This document shows, piece after piece, positions 31,700 to 42,184 of a DNA stretch of 64,000 nt; the stretch's first letter is position 1, and each line of letters starts with the position of its first letter. The notes beneath the pieces were generated by a model, which was given only the letters and a program-made list of their open reading frames with translations, was not told the DNA's origin and searched no databases. Made by a program: the position numbers and the translations under genes. Source of the DNA: Cydia pomonella (lineage: Eukaryota; Arthropoda; Insecta; Lepidoptera; Tortricidae). The DNA is taken from contig NC_084706.1 of NCBI RefSeq assembly GCF_033807575.1, positions 21,490,725-21,554,724 of the forward strand. The letters run 5' to 3'.

Positions 31700-33426
31700 T
31701 AGTTGAGTGAAAATAAACATTGAATGACAATAGATCATGTTTACGTTTATTATTCTAGGAAACTTGGCACTAGCTTTCCAACCTAGTGTATGGTATTTCC
31801 TGCCATGGAGCTAAATGTCAATGCTGATTTAATATTCTAGATATTCACTTACCTAGGTACGGCTCGATACAGTGTAACCGCTATTTTGAAATGTCATGAG
31901 AAATCTAATCAGCACCGGTTTTCATCGTACTCTGTTATTTGATATGATTTATTTATCTCTCAATATACTAATTCACTTAAAACTACGTGGTAAATTCTTA
32001 GGAATTTATATTGTGTTCGTCAGTATGTTTTACTTTATGTAATTATAAAAAAAATGTGACAATTAATAATTCATTCAAAATTACTTAAATTTTTAAATTA
32101 CAATATTGTGGCATCAGTTAAGTAATAAATTAAAAACAATTATTTAGAAAATAAGTTCACCAAACACGGGTCGCCATAAAGGTAGAAAACAAATAAATTA
32201 ACAATTGAGCTCGTATGTTACAGAAATAATGTCAGCATAAGAAATTTAATAATGTCACCATAAGGGTCGTTATTAAGCTAACAAAGAAGTAAACCTTTAA
32301 AATTCTGATGTCGACAATCTGCTTACTATATAAATACTCACAAGCCGCCTAGACAAAAAAATATTCAATCTATTGTTACAAATGTAAGATAATTTATATC
32401 ATTATTATTGGCAAAACACCTTTTGTCATCAAACCTATTTTGATACTAGCTGTTAATATTTATAGTAGCCGGGTTTATAAACGTGCCCTAGATGACAGCC
32501 CAACTGTCATGGGTGCGGGCTGTCAATAGAGCTTCCCGCGAAAACGTGAGCGTCGGTCGTCGGTCTTAACATTATTATGTATAACTTGTATACTTAACTC
32601 AGAAATAAATCAATTACTCAAGACCTGGTGCGTTTTATTTCTTTCACTATGGAGTCTTAAGTATATTTCAGTGCATATGAACTCCTCCAGCGTGCGCTAT
32701 GCGGCGTAGTCGCAATTTGGCTTTAATCGTAAACACAGTCTGTTTTTTAAAAATAACATAAAAATGTACTTCTGCAACAGGTAAAGGCAAAAATAGACAT
32801 CCAAATATAATTTTTTGTTCATTTACCTGACTTTTCCCGTAAATATTTTGCATGACTAGTTTGCCCTCTGGCGTAAACTCCAGTACTTATCATGCAATAA
32901 GGAAAAAAAGGGTTTCGCCGATATCCCGATTTTTTCGCAAAAACTGATCTGAGTTAATGAATTCGCAGATCTCAACACAATTTTGTCCGGAGTACATCAA
33001 TGAAAGGTTGTTTTTTTGGCAAAAATCTCCAATTATATAGGACTTACAAAAATTCTCAATACAAATAGAAGAATCAAAGATGAGTAAAGTAGGAGTTTTA
33101 ATTAGGTATTCGGTATTTATTTAATACGTCACAAGTAAGATGGCGGTTACAATAAACCATATTAATTAAAGCATCAAATTAGTTTACAATACCTATATAG
33201 TAATCGGTTACCTTCATCAAGAAATCCAAGCATCTGCAATAGACAGTTATGCTTTGCCTATTGTAAACCATTCATTTATTTAATTAAACACAATTAAACC
33301 CACGGGACGTTCTCGAAATGGGTCAAATACTGCGGGATATCTGAAACTACAAATAATAACATATAAAACGATTTTATAAGTCACTTGTAAAAACCCGTCT
33401 ACGCGTGCACTGGAGCTTTGCATCAT
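31700..33426. other. No recognised feature
   Basis: Long AT-rich stretch. A GC-richer spot near 32462-32570 (GATGACAGCCCAACTGTCAT; CGAAAACGTGAGCGTCGGTCG) has no frame. Nothing else noticed. Confidence 0.5.
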
Positions 33427-33590
33427 AAGGTGAGCGGAGCGAAGTGCGCCATGCCGATGCCGTCTAAGTGCGCCTACCTTAAATATTTATCAAAAACTGC
33501 TTAGAGAATACTAGTAATATTACTAGTTGCTTGCATTTTTATTAGTAATAGTAGGCGGGCTTAGACGGCATGGCGCATTTCGCCCTCCAC
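33427..33590. mobile_element. MITE, uninterrupted relative of 28994-30044
   Basis: AAGGTGAGCGGAGCGAAGTG and its mirror CATTTCGCCCTCCAC form the ends; the interior has GCCGTCTAAGTGCG, AAAACTGCTTAGAG, and GCGGGCTTAGACGGCATGG. It shows what the interrupted copy looked like before the LINE arrived. Confidence 0.7.
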
Positions 33591-34235
33591 AATTGACTGG
33601 GTTACGTACCGTACCTTTTTACCTAAAACTTAAAATATATAATTATATTACATGTATTGTTTATGATGTCAAGGTCCATTGGATAAAATGGTAAAATGAT
33701 CTACTAATTTAGAAGCACTTTCTACTGTAGTAACCGTAAGCAAGATACCTCTACAAAATTGGAATTAGAGGTGAAATTTTAAATTTATGAAATTTTAATA
33801 TGTGGTGGTCCATGCCTAAAGGGTCCTAATGATTCACGTGCATAAGGACCCTTCTCTTATTGAAAGCCGCATATGATATTCGCACGTTACAATCAAGAAA
33901 CGAAAGAAACATTCACGTTTAGATATGCGCAGAATTTCGTAAAATTTGATAGTAAAAACTTCTCGGTTCGCGCAAAATGAAACTCAAAGCTAACAATGGT
34001 AATGTACTAAATGGTTAGTTGGCATAGCAACAGATGAAGTCTTCAAAGTAGCTGCGGTTTTAATACAATCTGGATGTTATATAGTTGTAACAGTTGTAAC
34101 CACATTCATACGTGACACGTTTGAGGATTAAATGCTTGACTTAAATGTTAATGTTGCTTTCTTAACCGTAGAAGGGAAGTTAGAAGTAGAAAACGAAAGG
34201 CTATTGACCGTCAAATTGGACCTAAAGATTGTTTG
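33591..34235. other. No recognised feature
   Basis: AT-rich. A GGGTCCT/AGGACCC pair near 33820-33852 is minor. Nothing else noticed. Confidence 0.5.
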
Positions 34236-34840
34236 GCTACTTGCAGTAGGTTCAGTAAATGGGGTTTAAAATGCCGGATTTAGAGGTCTGGAGGCCTCGG
34301 GCAATAAAGGAGTGGAGGCCCCTTGGCCCCAAATTTTTTCCAAATAAAATGGTACGTAAAACGGTAAATTTACCGAATTCTCTATTGTGGGGGGGGCCCT
34401 CTTTTGTGGAGGCCCGGGGCAGTAGCCCCGGTTGCCCTCCCCTAAATCCGGCCCTGGTTTAAAAAAAATTGTAGCGCTTTTTGTATCACAATACGGCTGC
34501 CTTAAATTTAATTAGCAATCTTGAGGCCTTTCGGGAGGGCCTAAATCCTGAGTTTATGACTTTCGCTAGATAGAAAAAAAAAACAGTAAAATAAACTTTA
34601 AAAATTTGTAACAAATTATGCACAAAAGCTATAAATATGAAAATTGCTTCTAAAAATCGGCAATATCATTTTTCAGGGATCGTATCGATTACTTCTTTTT
34701 TTATTTCAACGTATGAAAAATGTGAACCAAAAAACATGATCCGCGCTTCGGGATCCAAGGCACGCACTTCCATCTCGCTCACACTTAGGCTCAGTGAGAG
34801 TGAGAGAAGAACACGAAGTATCGAGTATAATTTTTAATAG
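34236..34840 (+). repeat. Rep-3 repeat with nested hAT-like MITE
   Basis: Left part TTGCAGTAGGTTCAGTAAATG, then the insertion at 34272-34456, then TTGTATCACAATACGGCTGCC, GCAATCTTGAGGCCTTTCGG, CAAAAGCTATAAATATG and a terminal TCTCGCTC ... GAGAGTGAGAGAAGAACACG palindrome (34770-34818). That last palindrome also occurs at 7432-7476 (CATCTCGCTCTCGCTTACG, GAGAGCGAGAGAAGAACACG). Confidence 0.6.
34272..34456. mobile_element. hAT-like MITE with 8-bp target duplication
   Basis: Ends GCCGGATTTAGAGG / CCTAAATCCGGCCCTG are inverted; the leftmost CAGG seems lost. GTTTAAAA occurs directly on both sides (34264-34271 and 34457-34464), an exact 8-bp duplication as made by hAT transposases. The related Rep-3 copy near 6964-6971 has GTTTAAAA once, with no insert. 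A second copy of the element is at 61171-61340. Confidence 0.85.
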
Positions 34841-34917
34841 TATTTTAAAGTAATTATATGGTTTAATTACATTTTGTAATAAAATATTATGTTAGTTAAT
34901 GAATTTTTTGTTCTTTT

Positions 34918-35125
34918 TAGGGTTCCGTACCCAAAGGGTAAAACGAGACCCTATTACTAAGACTTCGCTGTCCATCTGTCACCAGGCTGTATCTCATGAA
35001 CCGTGATAGACGTTGAAATTTTCACAGATGATGTATCTCTGTTGCCGCTGTAACAAATACTAAAAAGTACGGAACACTCGGTGGGCGAGCACTTGTCCAA
35101 TTTTTTGCGAGGATAAGACTATTTC
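34918..35125 (-). repeat. Rep-2 repeat, minus strand
   Basis: TAGGGTTCCGTACCCAAAGG, GAGACCCTATTACTAAG, CCATCTGTCACCAGGC: inverted relative of 5727-6356 ends. Confidence 0.6.
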
Positions 35126-35429
35126 ATTGTTCATTTTTAGCTGTTATTTATGGTTCTAATCAGGGGGAAAAGATTTCCTAGAAAAAAATCTTAATAGAGG
35201 CGTCCGCTGCTTAACTCAGAGATTTAACCTCTGGCAATATACTCGTACATATAATTACCACGCCATTGAAATAACAATAAAAAAGTTGAAAAAAACTCAA
35301 ACAACTATCTCAAAGCTTTAATCTAGCCTTGTATCATAATTTGAATTAATATTTTCAGTTATGATGTTAAGGAAACATCATAATCTAAATAAATAAATAT
35401 TAAATAGGTATAGTACATTCTTTCACACA
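35126..35429. other. No recognised feature
   Basis: AT-rich, nothing noticed. Confidence 0.5.
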
Positions 35430-35757
35430 TTGACTCAGTCCCACATTAAGCTCAAGAAAGCTTGTATTGTGGGTGCTCAGATAACGATATATATAGTATA
35501 CAGATCTATATGTATAATGATCCATATTTTACTAGTAACGTGTATAGGAAGTTATCTCACAAATTGATTAAGTCCCGCAGTAAGCTCAATAAGTCCTGTA
35601 TTGTGGGGATTTAGACAACGATACATAGAAAACACCCATGACTCAGGAACAAATATTCGTACTCGTCGCACAAATAAGTGCTCTCACCAGAATTTCAACC
35701 CAGAACCATCGGCTTCATAGGCAGGGTTACTACCCACTAGGCCCGACGACAGCTCGT
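35430..35757 (-). mobile_element. SINE-A, one full copy plus a partial tail copy, minus strand
   Basis: 35553-35757 reads on the minus strand as a full SINE: a head with a degraded B-box region (complement of 35690-35712), then TGTTCCTGAGTCATGGGTG, then GTTGTCTAAATCCCCACAAT and the tail. A second tail-and-body fragment in the same orientation occupies 35430-35520 (complement GAGCACCCACAATACAAGC), so two insertions lie side by side. Confidence 0.65.
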
Positions 35758-35759
35758 CA

Positions 35760-36063
35760 TATTGTTCTTCACTTCATTTTTTTAATGAAATAAAAAAAAA
35801 AGTATTTTTTTTTTTATATTTTTGGCTGGTACTTCAGTAAATAACTGTTCCATTTCAAATGTGAATTCTACTGAAACTATTCAGCGACCCGTTCCAAGAC
35901 ACTTGACACGGTTTGCCATATTATTGTAGGAGGCACGACAATAAAAACAGAAAGGCTCTCCAGTTTATTTGTGATAATGAACTCTTGCGAGGGACTCGAG
36001 TGTCCCTGGAGTTAGGTATCGTGGAAGCGCTCTCTTTTAGAATATGGTAAAATACAATATAAC
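35760..36063. other. No recognised feature
   Basis: AT-rich start, then mixed sequence. Nothing noticed. Confidence 0.5.
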
Positions 36064-36380
36064 AAAAATACAAATATATTCTTTATTGAGGTTATTCGCG
36101 GATGGTCTAAAACGCAAAATGACTAGTGTAATATTTTGCCTATATCGCTTTTAGTCTACATCGCGAATGGTCTAGAACGCAAAATGCCCACATCATTTTC
36201 GTCGTTTTATCTTTACGTTAGCGTCGACGGAGTCCCGCTGCCGCAGGGCTCTTATTCTGTGCGGTTTGACCTTCGGCCATTTGAAGATAACTAATGAAAC
36301 TAACTTACCTAGTGATATAGGTCATTTTGCGTTCTAGACCGTCCGCGAATAACCTCAATAAAGAATATATTTGTATTTGT
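36064..36380. mobile_element. Element with about 60-bp inverted repeats
   Basis: Left arm 36064-36123 contains TCTTTATTGAGGTTATTCGC and GATGGTCTAAAACGCAAAAT; right arm 36321-36380 is its reverse complement with about three changes. A third, internal copy of the motif (TCGCGAATGGTCTAGAACGC) lies at 36161-36180 in the left orientation. The middle has GTCCCGCTGCCGCAGGGCTC. No frame of note. Confidence 0.7.
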
Positions 36381-36560
36381 ATTGTATTGCCCTTTATTCC
36401 TCACCGATATGAAAAAAAACATGAATTACAAATTAAACACATAACTTAAACTATGGTAGACAACAGGTGGTGTTATCGCCAAAGAGTGATTTCATCCGGA
36501 CAACCTTAGGGTAGTGGAGGCGAGGGAAAATACAAGTAATGTGAGTAGGTGATGCAGTGT
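36381..36560 (-). mobile_element. Jockey-type LINE 3' UTR, minus strand
   Basis: ACAACAGGTGGTGTTATCGC and GTGATTTCATCCGGACAACC are the reverse complement of the 3' UTR block at 29865-29912. Coding part absent. Confidence 0.6.
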
Positions 36561-36948
36561 GTGATAGAAGTTGAGAAATAACAATACAGATACATAAATA
36601 GCAAATATTATAAAGTAAACACACTAAATTACATAAATAAATATCTTAAATAACACATTTACGTAATAAGTATTATTAAAAATAATTCTATAACGTGTAA
36701 TCGTTGCATTTTTTTGTCTAAATTAGTGTGTGTATGGAATTAATGTCAAAATTAAAATACTTATTGAACGTCAACAGATAAATAAAGCCGTAAAAATACA
36801 AATATCATTATATTTACCACCAAAAAAACTCTTTATCAAAAAAGTAAGGCTGTTTTAATTACGACTGCACTTTAAATTGTGTTGAATCACCAAAATAAAT
36901 ATAATGAATGATTACCCTATTTTAAAGAGCAAATTAATGCGATATTTT
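36561..36948. other. No recognised feature
   Basis: Very AT-rich. Nothing noticed. Confidence 0.5.
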
Positions 36949-37192
36949 ATGCCTCCTCTGCACGATGAGCCATCATACTGGCCCACTAAGATGGGCCAGC
37001 GTGTAGAGAGGGTAGTGGCAATGGGATGGCCACTGTGTCGGTTTTTCGTCCGCATATCAAAGGTACGCAAGGCAATCTCGCTGATCTGGGCCATTGTGTA
37101 ACTCTACACAATGATGGTTATAGGTACTCACCTATAACCATCGCATGGCCACCTCGCTGGTTCAGCGCTGGGCCATCGTGTAGAGGAGCCAT
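36949..37192. mobile_element. MITE with CCTCTACACGATGGCCC-type ends
   Basis: ATGCCTCCTCTGCACGATGAG and its mirror ATCGTGTAGAGGAGCCAT form the ends. Inside, GGGCCAGCGTGTAGAG, GGGCCATTGTGTAACTC and TACACAATG repeat the end motif, and GTTATAGG/CCTATAAC forms a central palindrome. Confidence 0.65.
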
Positions 37193-37644
37193 TATAATTG
37201 CCATATATCTATTATTAATTTATGTTATTTAGTTATCAGTCGCCTAGTAGTAGTATAACACTTTAATTGTACAAAATGAAAAATGTAACAGGAAAAAAAC
37301 ACACATCATTACATAGTCGAACTTATCCCTACACACACATACACATGAGATTCACGGGCAAATAACAAAAAAATATAATTTAGATATAATTTTAACGTCA
37401 AAATCTTAGTTGGAATCGGCCTCTAGTTCTCTTCCAGCACAGAAAGAGGAACCAGTATGGCGGCGCAAGGCAGTTTGATACAATTTATGTGGCGCGATGC
37501 CGGAGCTAATTGGTCGTGAGGGGTGTAACACCGTCTTTTGATGCCCGCCCGTGGACCACGTGCTTTATTTTTATTTCCACCTTCATTTGATTGCTACTAC
37601 CAAGGGCCACGTCTGTAATCATAGTGCGGTTTGTAACAGAATAA
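37193..37644. other. No recognised feature
   Basis: A GC-richer block at 37410-37560 (CGGCCTCTAGTTCTCTTCCAG, GGCGCGATGCCGGAGC) has no frame. Nothing assigned. Confidence 0.45.
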
Positions 37645-37773
37645 CCCCCTTATTCATAAAGTTTAATTTTATTTTTTATTTTGTCTGATTCTATCAGACA
37701 TTAATGTCAAAACGACAAATAGAGACAAACGATTACCAAGTACTTGTTAGAGTTGACTGGACGTTTATGAATT
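37645..37773. mobile_element. MITE with TTATTCATAAA ends, second copy
   Basis: CCCCTTATTCATAAAG and CGTTTATGAAT inverted ends, interior AACGACAAATAGAGACAAACG; relative of 23119-23258. Confidence 0.5.
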
Positions 37774-37774
37774 T

Positions 37775-38210
37775 TGTATTTTGTGCAACAGGTACAAAAT
37801 AGGGGTTCTTAAAATTTAAGGGTCGAAGTTACAAAACGAAAAGAAGTTGATTCCCCTATAAGTAATATGTACCGTTGCACAGAATATTTTTCTAAGACAG
37901 CAAACACCCAAAATTATATAAAAAAAAAACAAAATAAATATAGGTTTGTAGATCTTTGCTTAGAAGTCAGAATAAATAAAACAACAGTTGTATAATATTC
38001 CTAAGAACACTGTTTCTAAGATCCTACAGACGTAATAAGTTGATCGATCTCACTAGCAATCATTTGGTCGACAAATAAGAGTGCTTGAATAGATAAATAT
38101 TTAATATCACCATTACGTAGTACAACGCAAATGTAGTTATGTATTTTCCTCACTAAACTAATTAATAAATCTTTCTTATTATACAAGGAATAAAAAAAAA
38201 AAAAGCATGT
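37775..38210. other. No recognised feature
   Basis: AT-rich with an A-run at 38192-38204 that ends at the hairpin below. Confidence 0.5.
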
Positions 38211-38289
38211 AGAGTAATGCGGAAAGAGAAGAGTCGTGGAATGTAAAGGAAAGGCCATTCCACGACTTTTCTCTTTCCGCACAGACTCT
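38211..38289. repeat. 33-bp-arm hairpin beside a mariner-like end
   Basis: Left arm 38211-38243 (GCGGAAAGAGAAGAGTCGTG) pairs with 38255-38289 (CACGACTTTTCTCTTTCCGC) with few mismatches and an 11-base loop. It lies 5 bp outside the inverted repeat that begins at 38295. Either a small MITE or a structured RNA locus; the former is more likely here. Confidence 0.6.
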
Positions 38290-38294
38290 AACTA

Positions 38295-38974
38295 CTTAGT
38301 TGGGTCATAAGTTCTGTCAAAAAGGATGAAAAAGCTATAGGTTAAGATCCCTTATTATTCATATATATATGCTGTCTCAGTTTTGCACAATTCTATGTAA
38401 TATCCAGAAAAATGTCATAAAAAAACATGCAAAAAATACGCGACCGTTTACATGGTCGAATCTTAAATAAAAATAAAGCTGAATCATTTATCTTTCTTAA
38501 AATATATAATTCATGTGTATGGGTATCGCCAACCTGCAACTGTACGTGTTTTACCAAATATATTCGAAGGATGGCAGTCAACAATTTGCGTATCACTGAA
38601 AAATACCCTAAGTTTGAAGGGTATTAGCTGAAGTACAGACTTATCGGAAAACTAATTGCAGGTAATAAAATAACGTCCCAATAAAGTAGGTTCATACAAA
38701 TAAACGATTGTACCTATTTTATTCATGTGACACTGATTTTTACTCTCTTGGTAAAGTATAATTTTTCACAATCCAGCCGCATATTTTCGACTAACGTCAA
38801 TCCCAAAGTAAACAATTAGTAAATTAAGACGCGATCTAAATTTTAAACTAATATAATACGTTTTGACCAGTATAAAACAAGCTTTCAATTCATGGCAAAC
38901 TTTTTTTATTAAAAGCTTTGTATTACATTTTATCAGTCAAAACCTGATGTGATAGAACTTATGACCCAACTAAG
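38295..38974. mobile_element. Mariner-like element, non-autonomous
   Basis: CTTAGTTGGGTCATAAGTTC and its mirror GAACTTATGACCCAACTAAG are 20-bp perfect inverted ends, with TA on both sides (38293-38294 and 38975-38976). The GGGTCATAAGTTCT form resembles mariner-type TIRs. The 680-bp interior is AT-rich; the frames at 38393-38627 show no transposase motif, so this is an internally deleted or MITE-like copy. Confidence 0.7.
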
Positions 38975-38976
38975 TA

Positions 38977-39269
38977 TATACAAACACAACACTATATATA
39001 ATAATAAAAACAGGTAAGAAATAACCATAATTATATTAGATAACATTACATTTCATTCCCATTTATACCTAATACATTATTATATAGGTATATGTGACCT
39101 TTTATTTTCAACACAGACGACGCTATATTAAGCCGTAGACAGACGAATTGATTTGAAACCCGTGAGGAATATCAAGTTATTAACTTCTTCTTCTTCTATG
39201 AGATAAGTTGAAAAGTGGTCCATAATGTGTTTTTAAGAATACGGTTTGTTGGGTTTACTGCTCTGTGTG
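38977..39269. other. No recognised feature
   Basis: AT-rich; a CTTCTTCTTCT run lies at 39185-39195. Confidence 0.45.
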
Positions 39270-39398
39270 CGTAGCCAACGTGCCAATTGTTAACGAATGA
39301 AACGCAAATGTCACTGTCGCATTAATATGGAAGAGTGATAGAGAGAGATGACTACGCTACGCTACGGAGCGTTAACGATTGGCACATTTGGCAAAGCA
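39270..39398. mobile_element. Palindromic MITE
   Basis: GTAGCCAACGTGCCAATTGT and TAACG on the left mirror CGTTAACGATTGGCACATTTG on the right. Centre includes GACTACGCTACGCTACGGAGC. Confidence 0.6.
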
Positions 39399-39399
39399 C

Positions 39400-39744
39400 C
39401 CTGCACAATCTTGATAGACGCTAAAATGAATCATGCTTTCCACGAATTTAATTGTGCAAATAATCTGCGAATTGATATGCATAAATGCGTCTTTCTTATA
39501 ATAGAAATCGGGGGCACTTTCATACAATATTTATTGGTTTATCTATTATTTTACCATTTCATATAAACATAATGCATTCTGGATGCTTGACAGCTTGTTC
39601 ATCTATTAGATTAGTTATTATTTTCTTGAAATATATTTATGGTTTAACTTATGTTACATATTCTTAGTTTTATTAAATAGTGGCATAGCTATTCGAAACA
39701 TGTCACGCAAGTGACTAAAAATAAGTGAAGTAAATCGTAAAAAA
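39400..39744. other. No recognised feature
   Basis: AT-rich, nothing noticed. Confidence 0.5.
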
Positions 39745-40328
39745 ACCGGTAAAAGTGCGAGTTCGTTTTACTCGCGCACCGAGGGATCCGCACAAACCTT
39801 GAATAATATAATGTTACTGTAAAGGCGAAATACCTATTTCTCTATAATTGGAAACGATTTCAAAAATTCATCTTTTATTTGAAAAATGTAATGTCATAGA
39901 AATTGTAATGTAATACAGCACAGTAATACAGTCAAATGTAATAAAAATACGTAAAGTTGGAAGTTGTTTAAATTGCTAACTGAATTCGGAAATGTTTTTT
40001 GTTAGTTAAAAGACTTATAAAAATAGATGTCTAATTATTTTTCCCTGTAAAATTTATAGTAATGTTACTATTATGTAAAAAAAACATAATTTTTCTCCGA
40101 TATACTTCGGAGATAAGCAAGTTAGGGAATAGGTTTTTTTCACATTTTCCTTCACAAATCAATTTTTCACCAACGAAAAAAAAGAAAAAATGTTTTGGGA
40201 TGTAACATTTTCAGTTCTTTCAAATGATCAAGCCCCACCCCACTTGACCTTAGCGATATGACAGACAAAAAGACAGACGGACGTACAGAATTGCACAATA
40301 AGGGTTCCTTTTTGGTACGGAACCCTAA
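39745..40328 (+). repeat. Rep-2 repeat
   Basis: Starts AACCGGTAAAAGTGCGAGTTC, then CTCGCGCACCGAGGGATCCG, and ends CAGACAAAAAGACAGACGG, AATAAGGGTTCC and GGTACGGAACCCTAATT. Full-length relative of 5727-6356. Confidence 0.65.
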
Positions 40329-40654
40329 TTAGTTTTGTGTTACTCACTACAGTTCAAATACGATTATAATTTTCTTAGGAAAATAAATGTCATAATTCAA
40401 ATCATTACATATTATTGGTCTAAAATGAAGATTAAAAATTAGCAATGACCGTAATATAATTTTTGTTTTCTTACACCGAATTAAAGTTAGAAGTGTGTCA
40501 GCTTTGACTTGGGTTCAAGTGCAAGGGTTCAAAGCATGGAACTGTGTCAAAGTCCTCGCTTTGTGGCTGACAGTGGATGCTTCTCTCGCTATCTTGAATT
40601 AGTTGTAATTTCACATTTTTATTTACAGCTTTCATGATTTGCAGCACATACCAC

Positions 40655-40760
40655 GGCTAGAGATGGGTAGGGGCGAGTAAATAATGAGTATTTACTCAAA
40701 GCACCTGATAAATACTCGTATTTACTCATTTAGGTGAGTAATAACGATTGCTAATAAAGT
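40655..40760. repeat. Possible hAT-like repeat fragment
   Basis: CTAGAGATGGGTAG is reminiscent of hAT termini. The following GAGTAAATAATGAGTATTTACTC and related TTTACTC repeats are self-complementary. The right end is not found. Confidence 0.3.
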
Positions 40761-41560
40761 ATTTTAGAAAGCATAATTATAAGAACTAAATTGATTTTAT
40801 TAAATTAAAATTATTTAGATAATAAAAAGCATGTATAGCCCACTTAATTTTTGTAAAAAAACGGGTAATCATCAATTTGTGATAATGATAATGCGTAGTT
40901 AATAATTTTGTTTTTAATAAGAAGGTATTTACCTACTTTAAAAATACGGGATTTAAGTTCTCTCGATGTTCTAGATAACTGCATGTAGCGCAATTTTTTT
41001 TAACGGTTTTTTAAAGAAAACTCATAAATGGCTCAATCGATCATGTTCAAAGTTTTTTTTAGTACTGTATTCTACGGCTAATTCTCCGATATTTTTTTAT
41101 ATTTTTGACCTGGAAATTTTGAGTTTTAATAATCACCAACACACATCAAGATGAATTTTATTCCAGAAAACGAAACGAAACGCTAGAATAAACGTAAATA
41201 ATGTATCACTTGATTGGATTGTCAACTTAGCTAGTCCCTGATACCTCAATCAATTACCGTACTTGTCAGATTGCATGTTCAAGGTGAGGCCTACTTTTAT
41301 CTGACGTACGTATATCGCCCACACGTGGCGGGCATTAAAAAACGCAAGTACAAAAGGACAGGAACAAAGAAGAATGTAGAGTGGCGCGCGATTTATACGT
41401 TCCGGAATGGCTGTTAATTACGCACGGACATTCACGGGACGACCGGGACTGCGACTGAGACGGAGTGATACATTTACGAGGTGTCTTTGCGAAATGCAGT
41501 CAGTATGGACATTTTTATAGGTTTTGCTTCAGGTTTTATATATAGGTGTATAGGTTTATG
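40761..41560. other. No recognised feature
   Basis: 41280-41500 is less AT-rich (CCACACGTGGCGGGC; GGGACGACCGGGACTGCGAC) but has no frame or motif. Confidence 0.45.
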
Positions 41561-41724
41561 TATATATTATGGTTTGCGTATTCACACTACGAGTTTTCTA
41601 CTTTTTATTTTATTTTATTACTATTTATTGATCTCATCCTAGTTTTATGTGTATCCACAATTCTCATATTGCTGTTGTTCATATTGATTTGTCTTTCACC
41701 TGTTCATGTTTGATCCTTTCGCAT

Positions 41725-41855
41725 TTTCTCAAAGCTTAGCTGGAAGAGATCCCTTTTAGTGATAATTTCGCCTTTGTACATAACATTTATTTGTCTGTTT
41801 TATGTTAACCTGTTTATGTGCAATAAAGTGACATACATACGTACATACATATATA
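41725..41855 (+). mobile_element. Jockey-type LINE 3' UTR
   Basis: CTCAAAGCTTAGCTGGAAG, GATCCCTTTTAGTGATAATT, CGCCTTTGTACATAAC, GTGCAATAAAGTGACATAC and a (ATAC)n tail. Defines the order of parts used to interpret 9380-9535. Upstream coding part is missing. Confidence 0.65.
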
Positions 41856-42142
41856 CCTAATCGCTCTTTCGCTATTAAAGTTAACTATAGCCGCATTTAG
41901 GTAAAATCCTAGTAGAATTTATGACCAAACGTACAAATTGGACGTTACGAACAAATTTTATTATTTGTAGAATTTATTGTGTTCTCGATTTCAACTTCAG
42001 AGATTCCGATAAGTTGAGAGTTTCCAAAATATGTTCGTATTAAATCACAAAAACAAAACGAAAGCAATTTCAGTGACATAATATGGAAATACATAATTAA
42101 CTGCAATCGACAGTTCAATGGAGAACTTCTAAAGATCATTAG

Positions 42143-42184
42143 GTTCAAATATTGGTAGTATCTGCATACTACCAATATTTGAAC
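42143..42184. repeat. Perfect 19-bp hairpin with 4-base loop
   Basis: GTTCAAATATTGGTAGTAT (42143-42161), loop CTGC, ATACTACCAATATTTGAAC (42166-42184). The stem is perfect and stops abruptly on both sides. Could be a MITE core, a palindromic binding site or a small hairpin RNA; no further evidence either way. Confidence 0.7.

Noticed and set aside
28994..33590. CRISPR-like or satellite array
   Set aside because: Repeats are dispersed inverted elements, not regularly spaced direct repeats; the host is eukaryotic.
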